NCBI GenBank assembly: GCA_043101605.1
Contig: JBICIG010000037.1
Coordinates: forward strand, 1 to 20,638
Direction: 5' to 3'
Length of the DNA stretch: 20,638 nt
Origin: JBICIG01 sp043101605
Lineage (GTDB): Bacteria; Planctomycetota; Phycisphaerae; Phycisphaerales; UBA1924
Shown: positions 1 to 8,484 of the stretch, piece by piece
Position numbering within the stretch: position 1 is the first letter of the stretch
Layout: every line of letters begins with the position of its first letter
The notes under the pieces: model-generated
Databases searched by the model: none
What the model saw: the letters and a program-made list of their open reading frames with translations, nothing else
What the model was told of the DNA's origin: nothing
Translations under genes and position numbers: made by a program

Positions 1-16
1 TGTGCTCTTCCGATCT
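1..16. other. Illumina adapter remnant at contig end
   Basis: The first 16 bases, TGTGCTCTTCCGATCT, match the 3' end of the Illumina TruSeq/multiplexing adapter; the reverse complement, AGATCGGAAGAGCACA, is the familiar read-through adapter start. This is not genomic sequence. It shows that position 1 is an assembly end, and it adds about five false codons to the leftward gene that runs into it. Confidence 0.93.
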
Positions 17-516
17 AGCGCGATCAGCAGGATCGCCAGCACCCCCAGCCACCCCGCGTTGTCGGGCAGCAGCCAGACGCCCGCGGGCCAGACATAGAGC
101 GACGCGAGCACCGGTGCGCACAGCGCCAGCGCCATCGTCGGCGGGGCCCGTGTCCCGACCGCCCACCCGAGCACGCCCAGCAGCGCGATCGTGAAGAGGC
201 TGCCGAGGATCTGGAGCGTGACGCGCGAGTCGCCGACGACCCGCGCGGCCGCGGCGACGACGAAGTGGTAGCCCGGCGTGGTCGCCGAGCGATAGTCCGA
301 GAAGTCCGGGCGGGGAAAATCGGCCAGGAACTGGCGGACGACCAGCTCGTGATAGTCGATCTGGTCGGCGGCCATGCGCCCCCGCTGCGACCCCGAGAGG
401 ATCACGGGCCAGGCGGTCAGGATGAACACCAGCACCAGCACGCCCGCGACCAGCCAAGGTCGCCGGGCGGCCGGGCGGAGAGGGGATTCAGGATGGGTCG
501 ATGTTGGATCGGGCAT
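17..516 (-). CDS. Polytopic membrane protein, GT-C/ALG10-like (partial)
   Basis: This leftward gene starts at ATG 516-514 and stays open to the contig end, leaving about 166 genuine N-terminal residues. A basic N-terminus is followed by a first membrane segment at about residues 20-41. A polar loop then carries DQIDYHEL (about 51-58) and, further on, ATTPGYHF (about 78-85). At least three more hydrophobic stretches follow, the last ending near LLPDNAGWLGVLAILL. The first-loop acidic residue and the TTPGxY-like signature recall GT-C glycosyltransferases, especially the ALG10/DIE2 family, which use polyprenyl-phosphate sugars at the membrane. I infer a glycosyltransferase-like membrane protein, but the missing C-terminal part prevents a firm family call. 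Only 61 bases separate it from the divergent gene at 578. The truncation is an assembly artefact, not a broken gene. Confidence 0.7.
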
Positions 517-577
517 GGTTCCCTGAATCGTTGCGCGGGTGTTGGGCGGCCGGGCTCCCGCCCGTAGGATCGGTCCG

Positions 578-2596
578 ATGCGTCGCGTGCTTGCAACCTC
601 TCTGGTGGGACTCGCCCTGGCGGGGTCGGCGGCCGGGTCTCCCCCGATGCCGATGTCCGAGCCGGTGGAGATCGACCGGACCGAGTACGCCGATCGCTTG
701 CGGGCGATGTGGCTCGCCGAGTCGATCGCGAACTGGACCGGGCTGCGGGGCGAGGGGCAGCGGATCGTGCCCCCCTTCCCCACCGACGCGGACTGGGGGA
801 CGGACCTGGGGCGGGGGGTGCTGACCTTCGTGCGGCGCAACCCCTGGCCGGCCGACGACGACACCGACATTGAATATGTCTATGCGCACCTGATCGACCA
901 GGCGGGCTCGCCGAGCTTGACGAGCGGGGAGATCCGCGACGGGTGGATCGCGCACATCAACCGGTTCATCTGGGTGTCGAATGAGCGGGCGCGGGAGCTG
1001 ATGGACCGGGGCGTCGCGCCCCCGGCGACCTCGCTGCCCGTCGCGAATGCCCAGTGGCTGCAGATCGATGCGCAGTTGACGACGGAGTTCTTCGGGGCGC
1101 TGGCGCCCGGGATGCCGCGCACGGCTCTGGAACTGGCGGACCTTCCGATCGCGACGACGGCCCGGGGTCACGCGGCGCACGCGTCGCAGTTCCATGTCGT
1201 GCTGTATGCGCTCGCGCCGGTGGTGCCCGAGCACCTGACGCCGGGCGAGCGGGTGCTGTGGCTGATCGACGAGGCGCGGCGGTGGATCCCGGGGGACTCG
1301 AAGGCGGCGGACATCGTCGACTTCGTGCGTGCCGATTACCTCGCCAACCCGGATGTGAACGACTGGGAGTCGACGCGCGACCGGATCTACCAGCGGTACC
1401 AGCTCAATGCCGCGTCCAACGGGTTCGTCTACCGCGGCTGGACCGAGTCGAGCGTCAACTTCGCGACGGGGATCATGGCGCTGCTCTATGGAGAGGGCGA
1501 TTTTCTGCGCACGGTGCAGATCGCGACGCTCTCGGGATGGGACGCGGACAACCCGGCGGCGACGATGGGCGGGCTGCTCGGGCTCATGTACGGGACGCAG
1601 GCGATCCAGGACGCGATGGGCCCGCCGACGCTTTCGGATCGGTACTGGTCGCTGCGCACGCGGGACAACCTTCCCGACTACCTGCCGGGTGATACCGGGG
1701 CCGAGGACACCTTCACGATGCTCGCCGACCGGCTGCTCGATCGGGTCGATGACGCGGTGGGGAGTGGCGGCGGGCGGGTCTCGCCGGTCGGCACGGGGTG
1801 GCTGGTGCCGGGGCTGCCGATCGATGAGCCGCTGGCGCTCAACCCGCTGGTGCGCGCGCGGGATGCGAGCGGGCTGTTTGCGCTGCGCGAGAACGGGGCG
1901 ACGATCGTCGCGTCGTCGTCGGTCGTCGCGTCGCCGCCGGGCGGCCTGGGCGTGACGGGGGATGTGTCGTTCATCGCCAACGGCGTGCAGACGGACGCCT
2001 CGGGGCGTGAGGTTGGGGATGACGCGTCGGCGCGCGCCTACTCGTCGCAGGGAGGCGGGAGCTTCGCGGGCGACTGGGTGAGCCTTTCGGTCGCGTTCGA
2101 TCAGACGCTCGAGATCGTCGGCGTGCGATTCGTGGAGGGGGACCGTTTCGAAGAGCCGGGTGCCGTCGGAGGGTGGTTCACGGAGATGACGCTCGAGGTG
2201 CGGTCGGCGGCGGGGGTGTGGTCGGCGGTGCCCGGGGCGGTGCCGAGCGAGCCGCTCGACGCGGGCGTGCCTTTTCAGGTGATCGATTTCGCGTTGCCCG
2301 GGCCGATGGTGGTGACGGGCGTGCGGGTGGTCGGGCGTGTCGGAGGCGGCGTGGGGGGGATCGACGCGTTCGTGACCTGCGCCGAACTGGACCCGCTTCT
2401 GGGGGAAGCCGATCCGGGACCGGCGGGGCTCGATCTGAACCGCGATGGGCTCGTTGGCGTCGAAGACCTGTACAGGTGGCATAGGGATCCGGTCGATCTG
2501 ACCGGCGACGCGGCGGCGGACGGCGCGGACCTCGATCGACTCATGCGGGCGGTGCGATGGCAGGAACTGGAGGACATGACGGCGGGGAGGCGATAG
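578..2596 (+). CDS. Secreted ADP-ribosylglycohydrolase-like protein, dockerin tail
   Basis: This is a 672-residue protein. I chose ATG 578, the second possible start, because it has TAGGAT eight bases upstream and opens with a signal peptide (MRRVLATSLVGLALAG, about 1-20). The catalytic-type region shows the two acidic clusters of the ADP-ribosylglycohydrolase/DraG fold: DDDTDIEY at residues 93-100, and GWDADN at 320-325 followed by a Gly-rich GGLLGLMYG stretch. These normally bind two metal ions. Residues of about 430-610 look like a beta-rich discoidin or coagulation-factor 5/8-type module; this is inferred from pattern only. The tail has two dockerin-like calcium loops, DLNRDGLVGVEDL starting at D619 and DLTGDAAADGADL starting at D640. 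An exported member is unusual because ADP-ribose is normally an intracellular substrate; the real substrate may be another glycoside. The next gene overlaps its last 40 bases. Confidence 0.82.
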   Translation: MRRVLATSLVGLALAGSAAGSPPMPMSEPVEIDRTEYADRLRAMWLAESIANWTGLRGEGQRIVPPFPTDADWGTDLGRGVLTFVRRNPWPADDDTDIEYVYAHLIDQAGSPSLTSGEIRDGWIAHINRFIWVSNERARELMDRGVAPPATSLPVANAQWLQIDAQLTTEFFGALAPGMPRTALELADLPIATTARGHAAHASQFHVVLYALAPVVPEHLTPGERVLWLIDEARRWIPGDSKAADIVDFVRADYLANPDVNDWESTRDRIYQRYQLNAASNGFVYRGWTESSVNFATGIMALLYGEGDFLRTVQIATLSGWDADNPAATMGGLLGLMYGTQAIQDAMGPPTLSDRYWSLRTRDNLPDYLPGDTGAEDTFTMLADRLLDRVDDAVGSGGGRVSPVGTGWLVPGLPIDEPLALNPLVRARDASGLFALRENGATIVASSSVVASPPGGLGVTGDVSFIANGVQTDASGREVGDDASARAYSSQGGGSFAGDWVSLSVAFDQTLEIVGVRFVEGDRFEEPGAVGGWFTEMTLEVRSAAGVWSAVPGAVPSEPLDAGVPFQVIDFALPGPMVVTGVRVVGRVGGGVGGIDAFVTCAELDPLLGEADPGPAGLDLNRDGLVGVEDLYRWHRDPVDLTGDAAADGADLDRLMRAVRWQELEDMTAGRR

Positions 2597-3567
2597 CCGA
2601 CGAGCCGCGCACCCCGTCCGCCCCCGGATCCGGGGAGTCCTCCGACGGGACCGGAGCGGCCGCGGTCGGGCGACCCTCGGCGTGGGACTTCATCCGCCTG
2701 GCGCGTCCGAGGCAGTGGTCCAAGGGCGTGTTCGTGCTGATCGGGCCGATGTACGGCGCGTTCGATGGGCACGAGATCTCATGGATCGCGGTCCTCGCGG
2801 CGTTCATCGTCTTCGGGCTGGTTTCGAGCGGGGGGTATGTCGTCAACGACATCCGCGACCGTGAGGCCGACCGGAAGCATCCTCGCAAGCGAAAGCGGCC
2901 GATTGCTTCCGGCGCGATCGGGGTTGCGACGGCGCGGGTGTACGCCGCGGTGCTGTTCGCCGGGGCTCTGGCGCTGGCGGTGCCGGTGTGGGTGTTCAGC
3001 GGGGGTGAGGCGGCGTGGTGGATGCTGCTGGCGGCGGGCCTGTACGCGGGCAATGTCCTGGCGTACAGCCTGCGGTTCAAGCGGGTGGTCATTCTGGATG
3101 TCATGAGCCTGTCGCTGGGGTTCGTGCTGCGGGTGCTGGGCGGGTGCGCGGCGGTCGCGATCGTGCCCTCGACCTGGCTGCTCAACTGCACGCTCTTCCT
3201 GGCGATGTTCCTGGCGTTCGGGAAGCGCTTGGGCGAACGCCGGGTGATGGGCGACCAGGCCGACCAGACGCGGTCGGTGCAGCTCGAATACACGGACCAT
3301 CTGCTCCGGATGGTGGTGGTGATGACGGCGGTCGCGACGCTGATCACCTACGCGGGGTATGTCGAGGCCAAGGCCGAGGACTACACGCGGGGTTTCAACC
3401 TGCTGTGGCTGACGATGCTGCCGGCAACCTTTGCGCTGCTGCGTTGTATCGTGCTGGTGGAGCGGGGGGAGTACGACGACCCGACCGAGCTCGCCTCGCG
3501 GGACCTCCCGTTCCAGATCGCGGCGGGGGTGTTCGGGCTGGTGACGCTGGGCGTGATGCTCAGCTGA
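2557..3567 (+). CDS. UbiA-family decaprenyl-phosphate phosphoribosyltransferase-like
   Basis: This 336-residue integral membrane prenyltransferase starts inside the end of the preceding gene. After a low-complexity soluble N-terminus of about 45 residues comes RLARPRQWSKGVFVLIGPM, typical of DPPR-synthase-like UbiA proteins. The first catalytic Asp motif is NDIRDREADRKHPRKRKRPI, with N97, D98, D101 and D105; it coordinates magnesium and the diphosphate. The second polar motif lies around YSLRFKRVVILDV, followed by LRVLGG. Seven to nine hydrophobic segments fill the rest. The mycobacterial homologue, Rv3806c (UbiA), transfers 5-phosphoribosyl from PRPP to decaprenyl phosphate. The family fit is good, but the acceptor and product here are inferred. 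No DprE1/DprE2 epimerase gene is present, so an arabinan pathway cannot be claimed. The 40-base overlap suggests co-transcription with the upstream gene. Confidence 0.85.
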   Translation: MAGTGGHDGGEAIADEPRTPSAPGSGESSDGTGAAAVGRPSAWDFIRLARPRQWSKGVFVLIGPMYGAFDGHEISWIAVLAAFIVFGLVSSGGYVVNDIRDREADRKHPRKRKRPIASGAIGVATARVYAAVLFAGALALAVPVWVFSGGEAAWWMLLAAGLYAGNVLAYSLRFKRVVILDVMSLSLGFVLRVLGGCAAVAIVPSTWLLNCTLFLAMFLAFGKRLGERRVMGDQADQTRSVQLEYTDHLLRMVVVMTAVATLITYAGYVEAKAEDYTRGFNLLWLTMLPATFALLRCIVLVERGEYDDPTELASRDLPFQIAAGVFGLVTLGVMLS

Positions 3568-3691
3568 CGGGCCCGGCGCGATCGATGGCGTGATCGGGCG
3601 GGGCGAACCCGGGGTTGGCCCGGTTCGTACCGGCCGGCGGAGCGCAGGCAGAAACTGCGCGTCGGTCGGTCTCGGAGGTTGATCGGGACCG

Positions 3692-3708
3692 CCATCTTCG
3701 GAAGATGG
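3692..3708 (+). repeat. Perfect inverted repeat CCATCTTC-G-GAAGATGG
   Basis: Eight bases and their exact reverse complement flank one central G (CCATCTTC/GAAGATGG). In RNA this folds as a 6-7 bp stem with a small UCGG-containing loop. It lies 125 bases after the UbiA-family stop and 170 bases before the protease start. There is no U tract, so it is not a standard intrinsic terminator. An operator or an mRNA 3'-end stabiliser is equally possible. Confidence 0.4.
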
Positions 3709-3865
3709 TCAGAAGCGGCCGGACGGGCCGAGACCAGTACGCGAGCCGATCCCGGGTGCCGGGGTGGGCGTTGGCGTCTCCCGCGAGTCGGGGGGTCGGC
3801 AGAGGGCTCAGACGGGGATCGGCGAGGGACGCCGACACCACCGGCCGCGAGCGGACAAGCAAGCC

Positions 3866-3870
3866 AGGAG
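3866..3870 (+). promoter_or_regulatory. Shine-Dalgarno site fixing the protease start
   Basis: AGGAG lies eight bases before ATG 3879. It selects this start, at the head of a signal peptide, over the open frame that extends 264 bases further upstream. Confidence 0.75.
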
Positions 3871-3878
3871 TGCAACGG

Positions 3879-6800
3879 ATGAAGACGGATACCACGACCG
3901 GTCGCTGGAAGATCGGTGCGCTCGTCGCGGCGGCGGGCGCGGGGCTGACGCTCGCGTCGATCGAGCCCGCGTCGGCGGGGTACGACCCGACCGACCCGCC
4001 GATCGACCTGCCCGGCGCCAACGAGGACGGCACGATCTCCCTGACGCCGGCGCAGATTGCGCAGATGATGGCCGCCCGCGGCGGCGGCGGTGGGGGCGGG
4101 GGCGCCAAGCAGGGCGACTTCCCCGCGTTCAGCGAGGTGAGCGACGGGTACGAGCAGGTGGTCTCGACCGCCGACGGGCAGAGCTACTTCAACATCTGGA
4201 CGCGTGACAAGGACGCGCAGATGCTCGCCGAGCTCCCCCGGGGGTACGAGAACAAGAAGATGTTCATCGCGACGACGGTGGGCTCGGGCGAGACCTACGC
4301 CGGGCTCCAGGTATCGGACATGTATGTCTACTGGCGCCGGTACAACGATCGTCTGGCGCTGATCATGCCCAATGTGCAGGACCGCTCGACGGGCGATCCC
4401 GAGAGCCAGCAGAGCGTCAAGCGGATCTTCACCGACCGCGTGCTGCTGGATGTGCCGATCGTTTCGATGGGCCCGAACAACCAGCCGGTGATCGACATGG
4501 ACGAGCTGCTGCTGGGCTCGGCGCGGCTGTTCTTCGGGAATCAGGCGGCGGGGATGAACGCGCGCCTGGCGAAGATCTCCAAGGCCAAGGCGTTCCCGCA
4601 GAATGTGGAGCTGGCGTTCGAGGTGCCCGCCGCGGGCGGCGTGCTGCGGACCTTCCACTACTCGATCAGTGACATCCCCGCGCGCACGGGGTACAAGCCG
4701 CGTGAAGCCGACGAGCGCGTCGGGTACTTCACGACGGTCTACCGCGACCTGGGCCAGTTCGACAACCGCGAGGTGTGGACGCGGTACATCAACCGCTGGA
4801 ACCTCGAGAAGCGCGACCCGAGCCTGAAGGTCAGCCCGCCGAAGGAGCCGATCGTGTTCTATGTGGACGCGGCGGCCCCGGTGCGGTACCGGCGCTGGAT
4901 CAAGCAGGGCGTGGAGTACTGGAACCGCGCGTTCCTGAATGTGGGGATCGACGGCGCGATCGAGGTCCGCTTCCAGGACGCCCAGACCGGCGCGCACATG
5001 GACAAGGACCCCGAGGATGTGCGTTACAACTTCATCCGCTGGCTGAGCAACGCGCAGGGGACGGCGATCGGCCCGAGCCGCGTCCACCCCGAGACGGGCC
5101 AGATCCTCGACGCGGACATCGTGCTCACCGACGGGTTCATCCGCTCGTACTTCACGGTCTACAACGAGTACATCCCCGAGGCCGCGACAGAGAACTTCGG
5201 GCCCGACACGCTCGCGTGGCTCGAGGAGAACCCGAACTGGGATCCGCGCCTGCGGGCGGTTTCCCCCGCCGAGGCGCGCGACCTCCAGGCGCAGCGTCAG
5301 GCGCGGGGCGTGCTCCGCTACGGCGGGCACCCGGCGGCGCAGGTCGACGGGTCGGCGCTGGGCGATGATCTTTATGACGGGCTGGCCGACCGGCTCAGCC
5401 AGACCAACGGGCTGTGCATGGTCGGGCACGGCAAGTCGGTGCAGATGGCGATGTTCCGCATGCACCGCGACATCGCCGACTCGTTCCTGAACGACCTCGC
5501 GTCGGGTGAGCAGCCCGAGGTGCCCGAGGACCTCCCGCCGGAGGTGCTCGAGATGATCCGCAAGCGCGTCGAGCGCAACCCGGAACTGCTCGATCAGCTT
5601 CCCGAGCACATCAAGGCCAAGCTCGGCTACGGGCAGCCCGAAAAGGACGAGGACGAGGCCGAAGACGGGGAGGCCCACGACCAGGCCGCCGACGAGGGCG
5701 CCGGCGGGACGGGATCCGACGACGACTCGCAGTTGCTCGACGGGATCCCCGAGGAGTTCGCCGGTCCGATGCTTGCCGACCTGGTCGCGCACGAGGTCGG
5801 GCACACGCTTGGGCTGCGGCACAACTTCCGTGCCTCGAGCGCCTACACGATCGACGAGATCAACTCCGAGGGCTTCGCGGGCAACAAGACCATCACCGGC
5901 TCGGTGATGGACTACACGGGCATCAACATCCGCATGGAGTCGGGCGATCAGCAGGGCGACTACGCGATGATCGACATCGGTCCCTACGACATGTGGGCGA
6001 TCGAGTACGGGTACACCTTCGGCGACCCGGCGAAGGTCCTCGAGCGCGTCAACGAGCCCGAGCTCACCTACGCGACCGACGAGGACACCTGGGGCCCCGA
6101 CCCGCTCGCGACGCGCTGGGACCTGGGCGCCGACCCGATCAACTACGCCCGCGAGTATGTCCGCCTGAGCGAGTGGGTCCGCGGGCGCATCCTCGATGAT
6201 TTCGTCGAGGAAGGCGAGAGCTGGAGCCGCGCCCGCCGCGGGTACGAGCTGAGCCTCGGGCTGCAGACGCGGACGCTCGGGTTCATGTCGCGCTGGGTCG
6301 GCGGGTCGTACATTCTGCGTGACAAGAAGGGGGATGCGGGCGACCGCGTGCCGGTGATGCCCGTCGAGGCCGAGAAGCAGCGCGAGGCGCTGAGCTTCGT
6401 GATCGAGCACTCGTTCTACGACGACGCGTTCGGGCTCGACCCCGAGATCCTGCGCTACATGACCAACGATCGCTGGTGGGACGCCGGCGGGATGAGCCAG
6501 ATCTTCAACGACCCGGCGTGGCCCGTCCACGACCGCATCATGGGCATCCAGGCGTCCGTCCTGACGATGCTCATGAACCCGACGACGCTCCAGCGAGTCT
6601 TCGACAACGAGATCCGCTCGGCCGACATCGAGGAGAACCCGGTCACGCTGCCCGAGGTCTTCGGCGTCATCAAGGACGCGGCGTGGTCGGAACTCGACCA
6701 GCCCAGCAACGGGCGCTTCACCGCCACCGATCCGATGATCTCCAGCCTCCGCCGGAACCTCCAGCGCGAGCACCTGACCCGCCTGATCGACCTGAGCTTC

Positions 6801-7067
6801 ATGGGCGGCTCGGGCGGGGCGGCGATGAACGCCGTGGCCAACCTGGCGACCATGCAGCTCCGAGACTTGCACGGCAACATCGGCAAGCTCCTCGAGGGAC
6901 GCCAGGCCGCCAACCTCGATCCCTACTCCCGCGCCCACCTCACCGAGGCGCACATCCGCATCGCCAAGGCGCTCGACGCGCAGTACATCTACAACGCCGG
7001 CTCGATGGGCGGCGGCGTCACCAACATCATCATCGGGCAGCCCGCCAACGAGCGCAACGCCCGCTGA
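3879..7067 (+). CDS. Exported zinc metalloprotease, DUF5117/met-zincin type
   Basis: This is a 1062-residue protein. An N-terminal signal peptide (KIGALVAAAGAGLTLAS, then ASA at about 31-33) directs export. A polyglycine run near residue 70 leads into a beta-rich region of the DUF5118/DUF5117 type. The catalytic site HEVGHTLGLRH spans residues 638-648: H638, H642 and H648 bind zinc and E639 is the general base. The Met-turn SVMDY is at 675-679, giving a full metzincin signature. Just before the zinc site, at about 588-620, is a very acidic, low-complexity insert rich in Asp, Glu, Ala and Gly, perhaps a flexible or calcium-binding loop. Large proteins of this family occur in Bacteroidetes and Planctomycetes; substrates are mostly unknown. 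A strong ribosome site sets the start and an intrinsic terminator follows the stop. Confidence 0.9.
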   Translation: MKTDTTTGRWKIGALVAAAGAGLTLASIEPASAGYDPTDPPIDLPGANEDGTISLTPAQIAQMMAARGGGGGGGGAKQGDFPAFSEVSDGYEQVVSTADGQSYFNIWTRDKDAQMLAELPRGYENKKMFIATTVGSGETYAGLQVSDMYVYWRRYNDRLALIMPNVQDRSTGDPESQQSVKRIFTDRVLLDVPIVSMGPNNQPVIDMDELLLGSARLFFGNQAAGMNARLAKISKAKAFPQNVELAFEVPAAGGVLRTFHYSISDIPARTGYKPREADERVGYFTTVYRDLGQFDNREVWTRYINRWNLEKRDPSLKVSPPKEPIVFYVDAAAPVRYRRWIKQGVEYWNRAFLNVGIDGAIEVRFQDAQTGAHMDKDPEDVRYNFIRWLSNAQGTAIGPSRVHPETGQILDADIVLTDGFIRSYFTVYNEYIPEAATENFGPDTLAWLEENPNWDPRLRAVSPAEARDLQAQRQARGVLRYGGHPAAQVDGSALGDDLYDGLADRLSQTNGLCMVGHGKSVQMAMFRMHRDIADSFLNDLASGEQPEVPEDLPPEVLEMIRKRVERNPELLDQLPEHIKAKLGYGQPEKDEDEAEDGEAHDQAADEGAGGTGSDDDSQLLDGIPEEFAGPMLADLVAHEVGHTLGLRHNFRASSAYTIDEINSEGFAGNKTITGSVMDYTGINIRMESGDQQGDYAMIDIGPYDMWAIEYGYTFGDPAKVLERVNEPELTYATDEDTWGPDPLATRWDLGADPINYAREYVRLSEWVRGRILDDFVEEGESWSRARRGYELSLGLQTRTLGFMSRWVGGSYILRDKKGDAGDRVPVMPVEAEKQREALSFVIEHSFYDDAFGLDPEILRYMTNDRWWDAGGMSQIFNDPAWPVHDRIMGIQASVLTMLMNPTTLQRVFDNEIRSADIEENPVTLPEVFGVIKDAAWSELDQPSNGRFTATDPMISSLRRNLQREHLTRLIDLSFMGGSGGAAMNAVANLATMQLRDLHGNIGKLLEGRQAANLDPYSRAHLTEAHIRIAKALDAQYIYNAGSMGGGVTNIIIGQPANERNAR

Positions 7068-7096
7068 TCTCCTGATCCTCCAACACTGATGCACCG

Positions 7097-7134
7097 GCGG
7101 GCCGTCCTTCTTGAGGGGCGGCCCGCTTTCTCTC
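7097..7134 (+). terminator. Intrinsic terminator after metalloprotease gene
   Basis: The stem GCGGGCCGTCCT (7097-7108) pairs with GGGGCGGCCCGC (7115-7126), with two G-T pairs, around the loop TCTTGA. It is followed by the pyrimidine-rich TTTCTCTC. It begins 29 bases after the protease stop and lies between two convergent genes. The opposite strand lacks a T tract, so it serves the plus-strand gene. Confidence 0.85.
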
Positions 7135-7257
7135 TGCACTCGATCATCAACGCGCCGCGACCGTGAGGGAGCGGTCTTTGACCCCCCCGAATCCTGTTCC
7201 CGCGCCCTCCCGGTCGCGGCTCGTCCATGCACCGAGGCACGGATCCGGCGAACGGGG

Positions 7258-8439
7258 TCAGAGCGATTCCTCGACGAGCCGGCGCGTGCGCGCATCGGCG
7301 TCGAGAATCGCGTCGAGCGTCCCCGCGTCGGCTTGGGCATCGACGCGGTCCAGGGCCGACTCGATCGCCCGCGCGATCCCGCCGAACGGCAGCCGCCCTT
7401 CCAGGAACGCCCGCACCGCCACCTCGTTGGCGGCGTTCAGAACCGCGCCCGCGACCCCGCCGGCCCGCATCGCCCGCTGCGCGAGCGCGACGCCCGGGAA
7501 CCGATCGCCGTCGATCGCCTCGAACGCCAGCGGCCCGCACGCGAGCAGGTCGATCGGCGGCGCGGGCGACGGCGCGATCGCCGGGTGCGTCAGCGCCGCC
7601 TGGATCGGGAGCATCATGTCGGGGCTCGAGAGCTGTGCAATCACCGATCCGCCCGGCGTGCGCACCAGCGCGTGAACGATCGAGGTCGGGTGGATGACCG
7701 CATCAAGCCGATCGGGCGCGAGCCCGAAGAGCCAGTGCGCCTCGATCAGCTCGAGCCCCTTGTTGACCAGCGTCGCCGAATCGATGGTGTTCTTGGGGCC
7801 CATGCGCCAGGTCGGGTGCTCGAGCGCCTGCTCGGGGCTCGCGTGTTCGATGCGTTCGCGGTCCCAGGTGCGGAAGGGCCCGCCCGAGGCGGTGATCGTC
7901 AGGTGCGCGACCGTCGGCGGCGTCGGCATCGGGGGCGACCAGTCCGGCCCGGCGAGCGCCGCGATGCACTGCCACGCCCCGGCGTGCTCGGAATCGATCG
8001 GGAGCAGGCGCGCGCCGGTTCGCCGGGCGATCGCCATGACCAGTTCGCCCGCGGCGACGAGGGATTCCTTGTTCGCCAGCGCCACGCGCCGCCCGAGTTC
8101 AGCCGCCGCGAGCGTGGGCGCGAGCCCGGCGATGCCGACGATCGCCGCGACGACCAGATCGGCGTCGACCTCGCGCACCAGGCGCTCGGCGGCATCGTCT
8201 CCGACGCGCGCGCCGCCCCGGCCGTCATCGCGCGACAGCGCGAGTTCGGAAACGCCCAGGCGCGCCGACTGCTCGCGCAGCAGCGTGCCGTCGTGCCCGG
8301 CGGCAAGCCCGACGACCTCAAAGCGCACGCCAAGCTCGCCCGCGAGCGCGCTGAGGTGCTCGATGACGCGGAGCGTCTGCGTGCCGATGGACCCGGTCGA
8401 GCCGAGCACGATCACGCGTTGGACAGTCGGCTCGGTCAT
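7258..8439 (-). CDS. dxr: 1-deoxy-D-xylulose 5-phosphate reductoisomerase
   Basis: This 393-residue cytoplasmic enzyme converts DXP to 2-C-methyl-D-erythritol 4-phosphate with NADPH, the first committed step of the MEP isoprenoid pathway. The NADPH-binding loop GSTGSIG is at residues 13-19, and ALANKESLVAAGE follows at about 120-132. The metal ligands are in PIDSEH (D149, E151) and at E230. SGGPFR (S185), HPTWRMG (H208) and NTIDSATLVNKGLELIEAHW (N226, K227) form the substrate site. The length matches the E. coli enzyme and the numbering is offset by one. It lies 45 bases downstream of rne on the same strand with no evident ribosome site of its own, so it is probably read from the rne transcript. 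All catalytic residues are present and I see no anomaly. Confidence 0.97.
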   Translation of the reverse strand: MTEPTVQRVIVLGSTGSIGTQTLRVIEHLSALAGELGVRFEVVGLAAGHDGTLLREQSARLGVSELALSRDDGRGGARVGDDAAERLVREVDADLVVAAIVGIAGLAPTLAAAELGRRVALANKESLVAAGELVMAIARRTGARLLPIDSEHAGAWQCIAALAGPDWSPPMPTPPTVAHLTITASGGPFRTWDRERIEHASPEQALEHPTWRMGPKNTIDSATLVNKGLELIEAHWLFGLAPDRLDAVIHPTSIVHALVRTPGGSVIAQLSSPDMMLPIQAALTHPAIAPSPAPPIDLLACGPLAFEAIDGDRFPGVALAQRAMRAGGVAGAVLNAANEVAVRAFLEGRLPFGGIARAIESALDRVDAQADAGTLDAILDADARTRRLVEESL

Positions 8440-8484
8440 CGGGGGGTCACGGGTTCAGGGTTGGCGGCGCGAACGCCCCTCGGT

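Larger units (their letters stand above)
3568..3878 (+). other. Intergenic region with short hairpin
   Basis: The 311 bases between the UbiA-family gene and the metalloprotease start hold no convincing gene. The metalloprotease frame is open upstream to 3615, but that stretch encodes no recognisable protein and the signal peptide begins at 3879. The only clear structure is the hairpin at 3692-3708. I see no confident promoter; one is expected here because the gap is large. Confidence 0.6.

Noticed and set aside
488..2482. A 664-codon minus-strand frame opposite the ADP-ribosylglycohydrolase-like gene
   Set aside because: Arg/Pro/His-rich shadow of GC-rich codon use, with no domain or ribosome site; the plus-strand gene has clear motifs.
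3600..3660. tRNA-like GGTTCGTACC (T-loop resemblance)
   Set aside because: The loop is not the 7-base TTCGANN type and no acceptor, D or anticodon stems can be placed around it.
3381..7340. A 1319-codon minus-strand frame opposite the metalloprotease
   Set aside because: Compositionally biased antisense frame; no recognisable family; the plus strand holds signal peptide and zinc motif.
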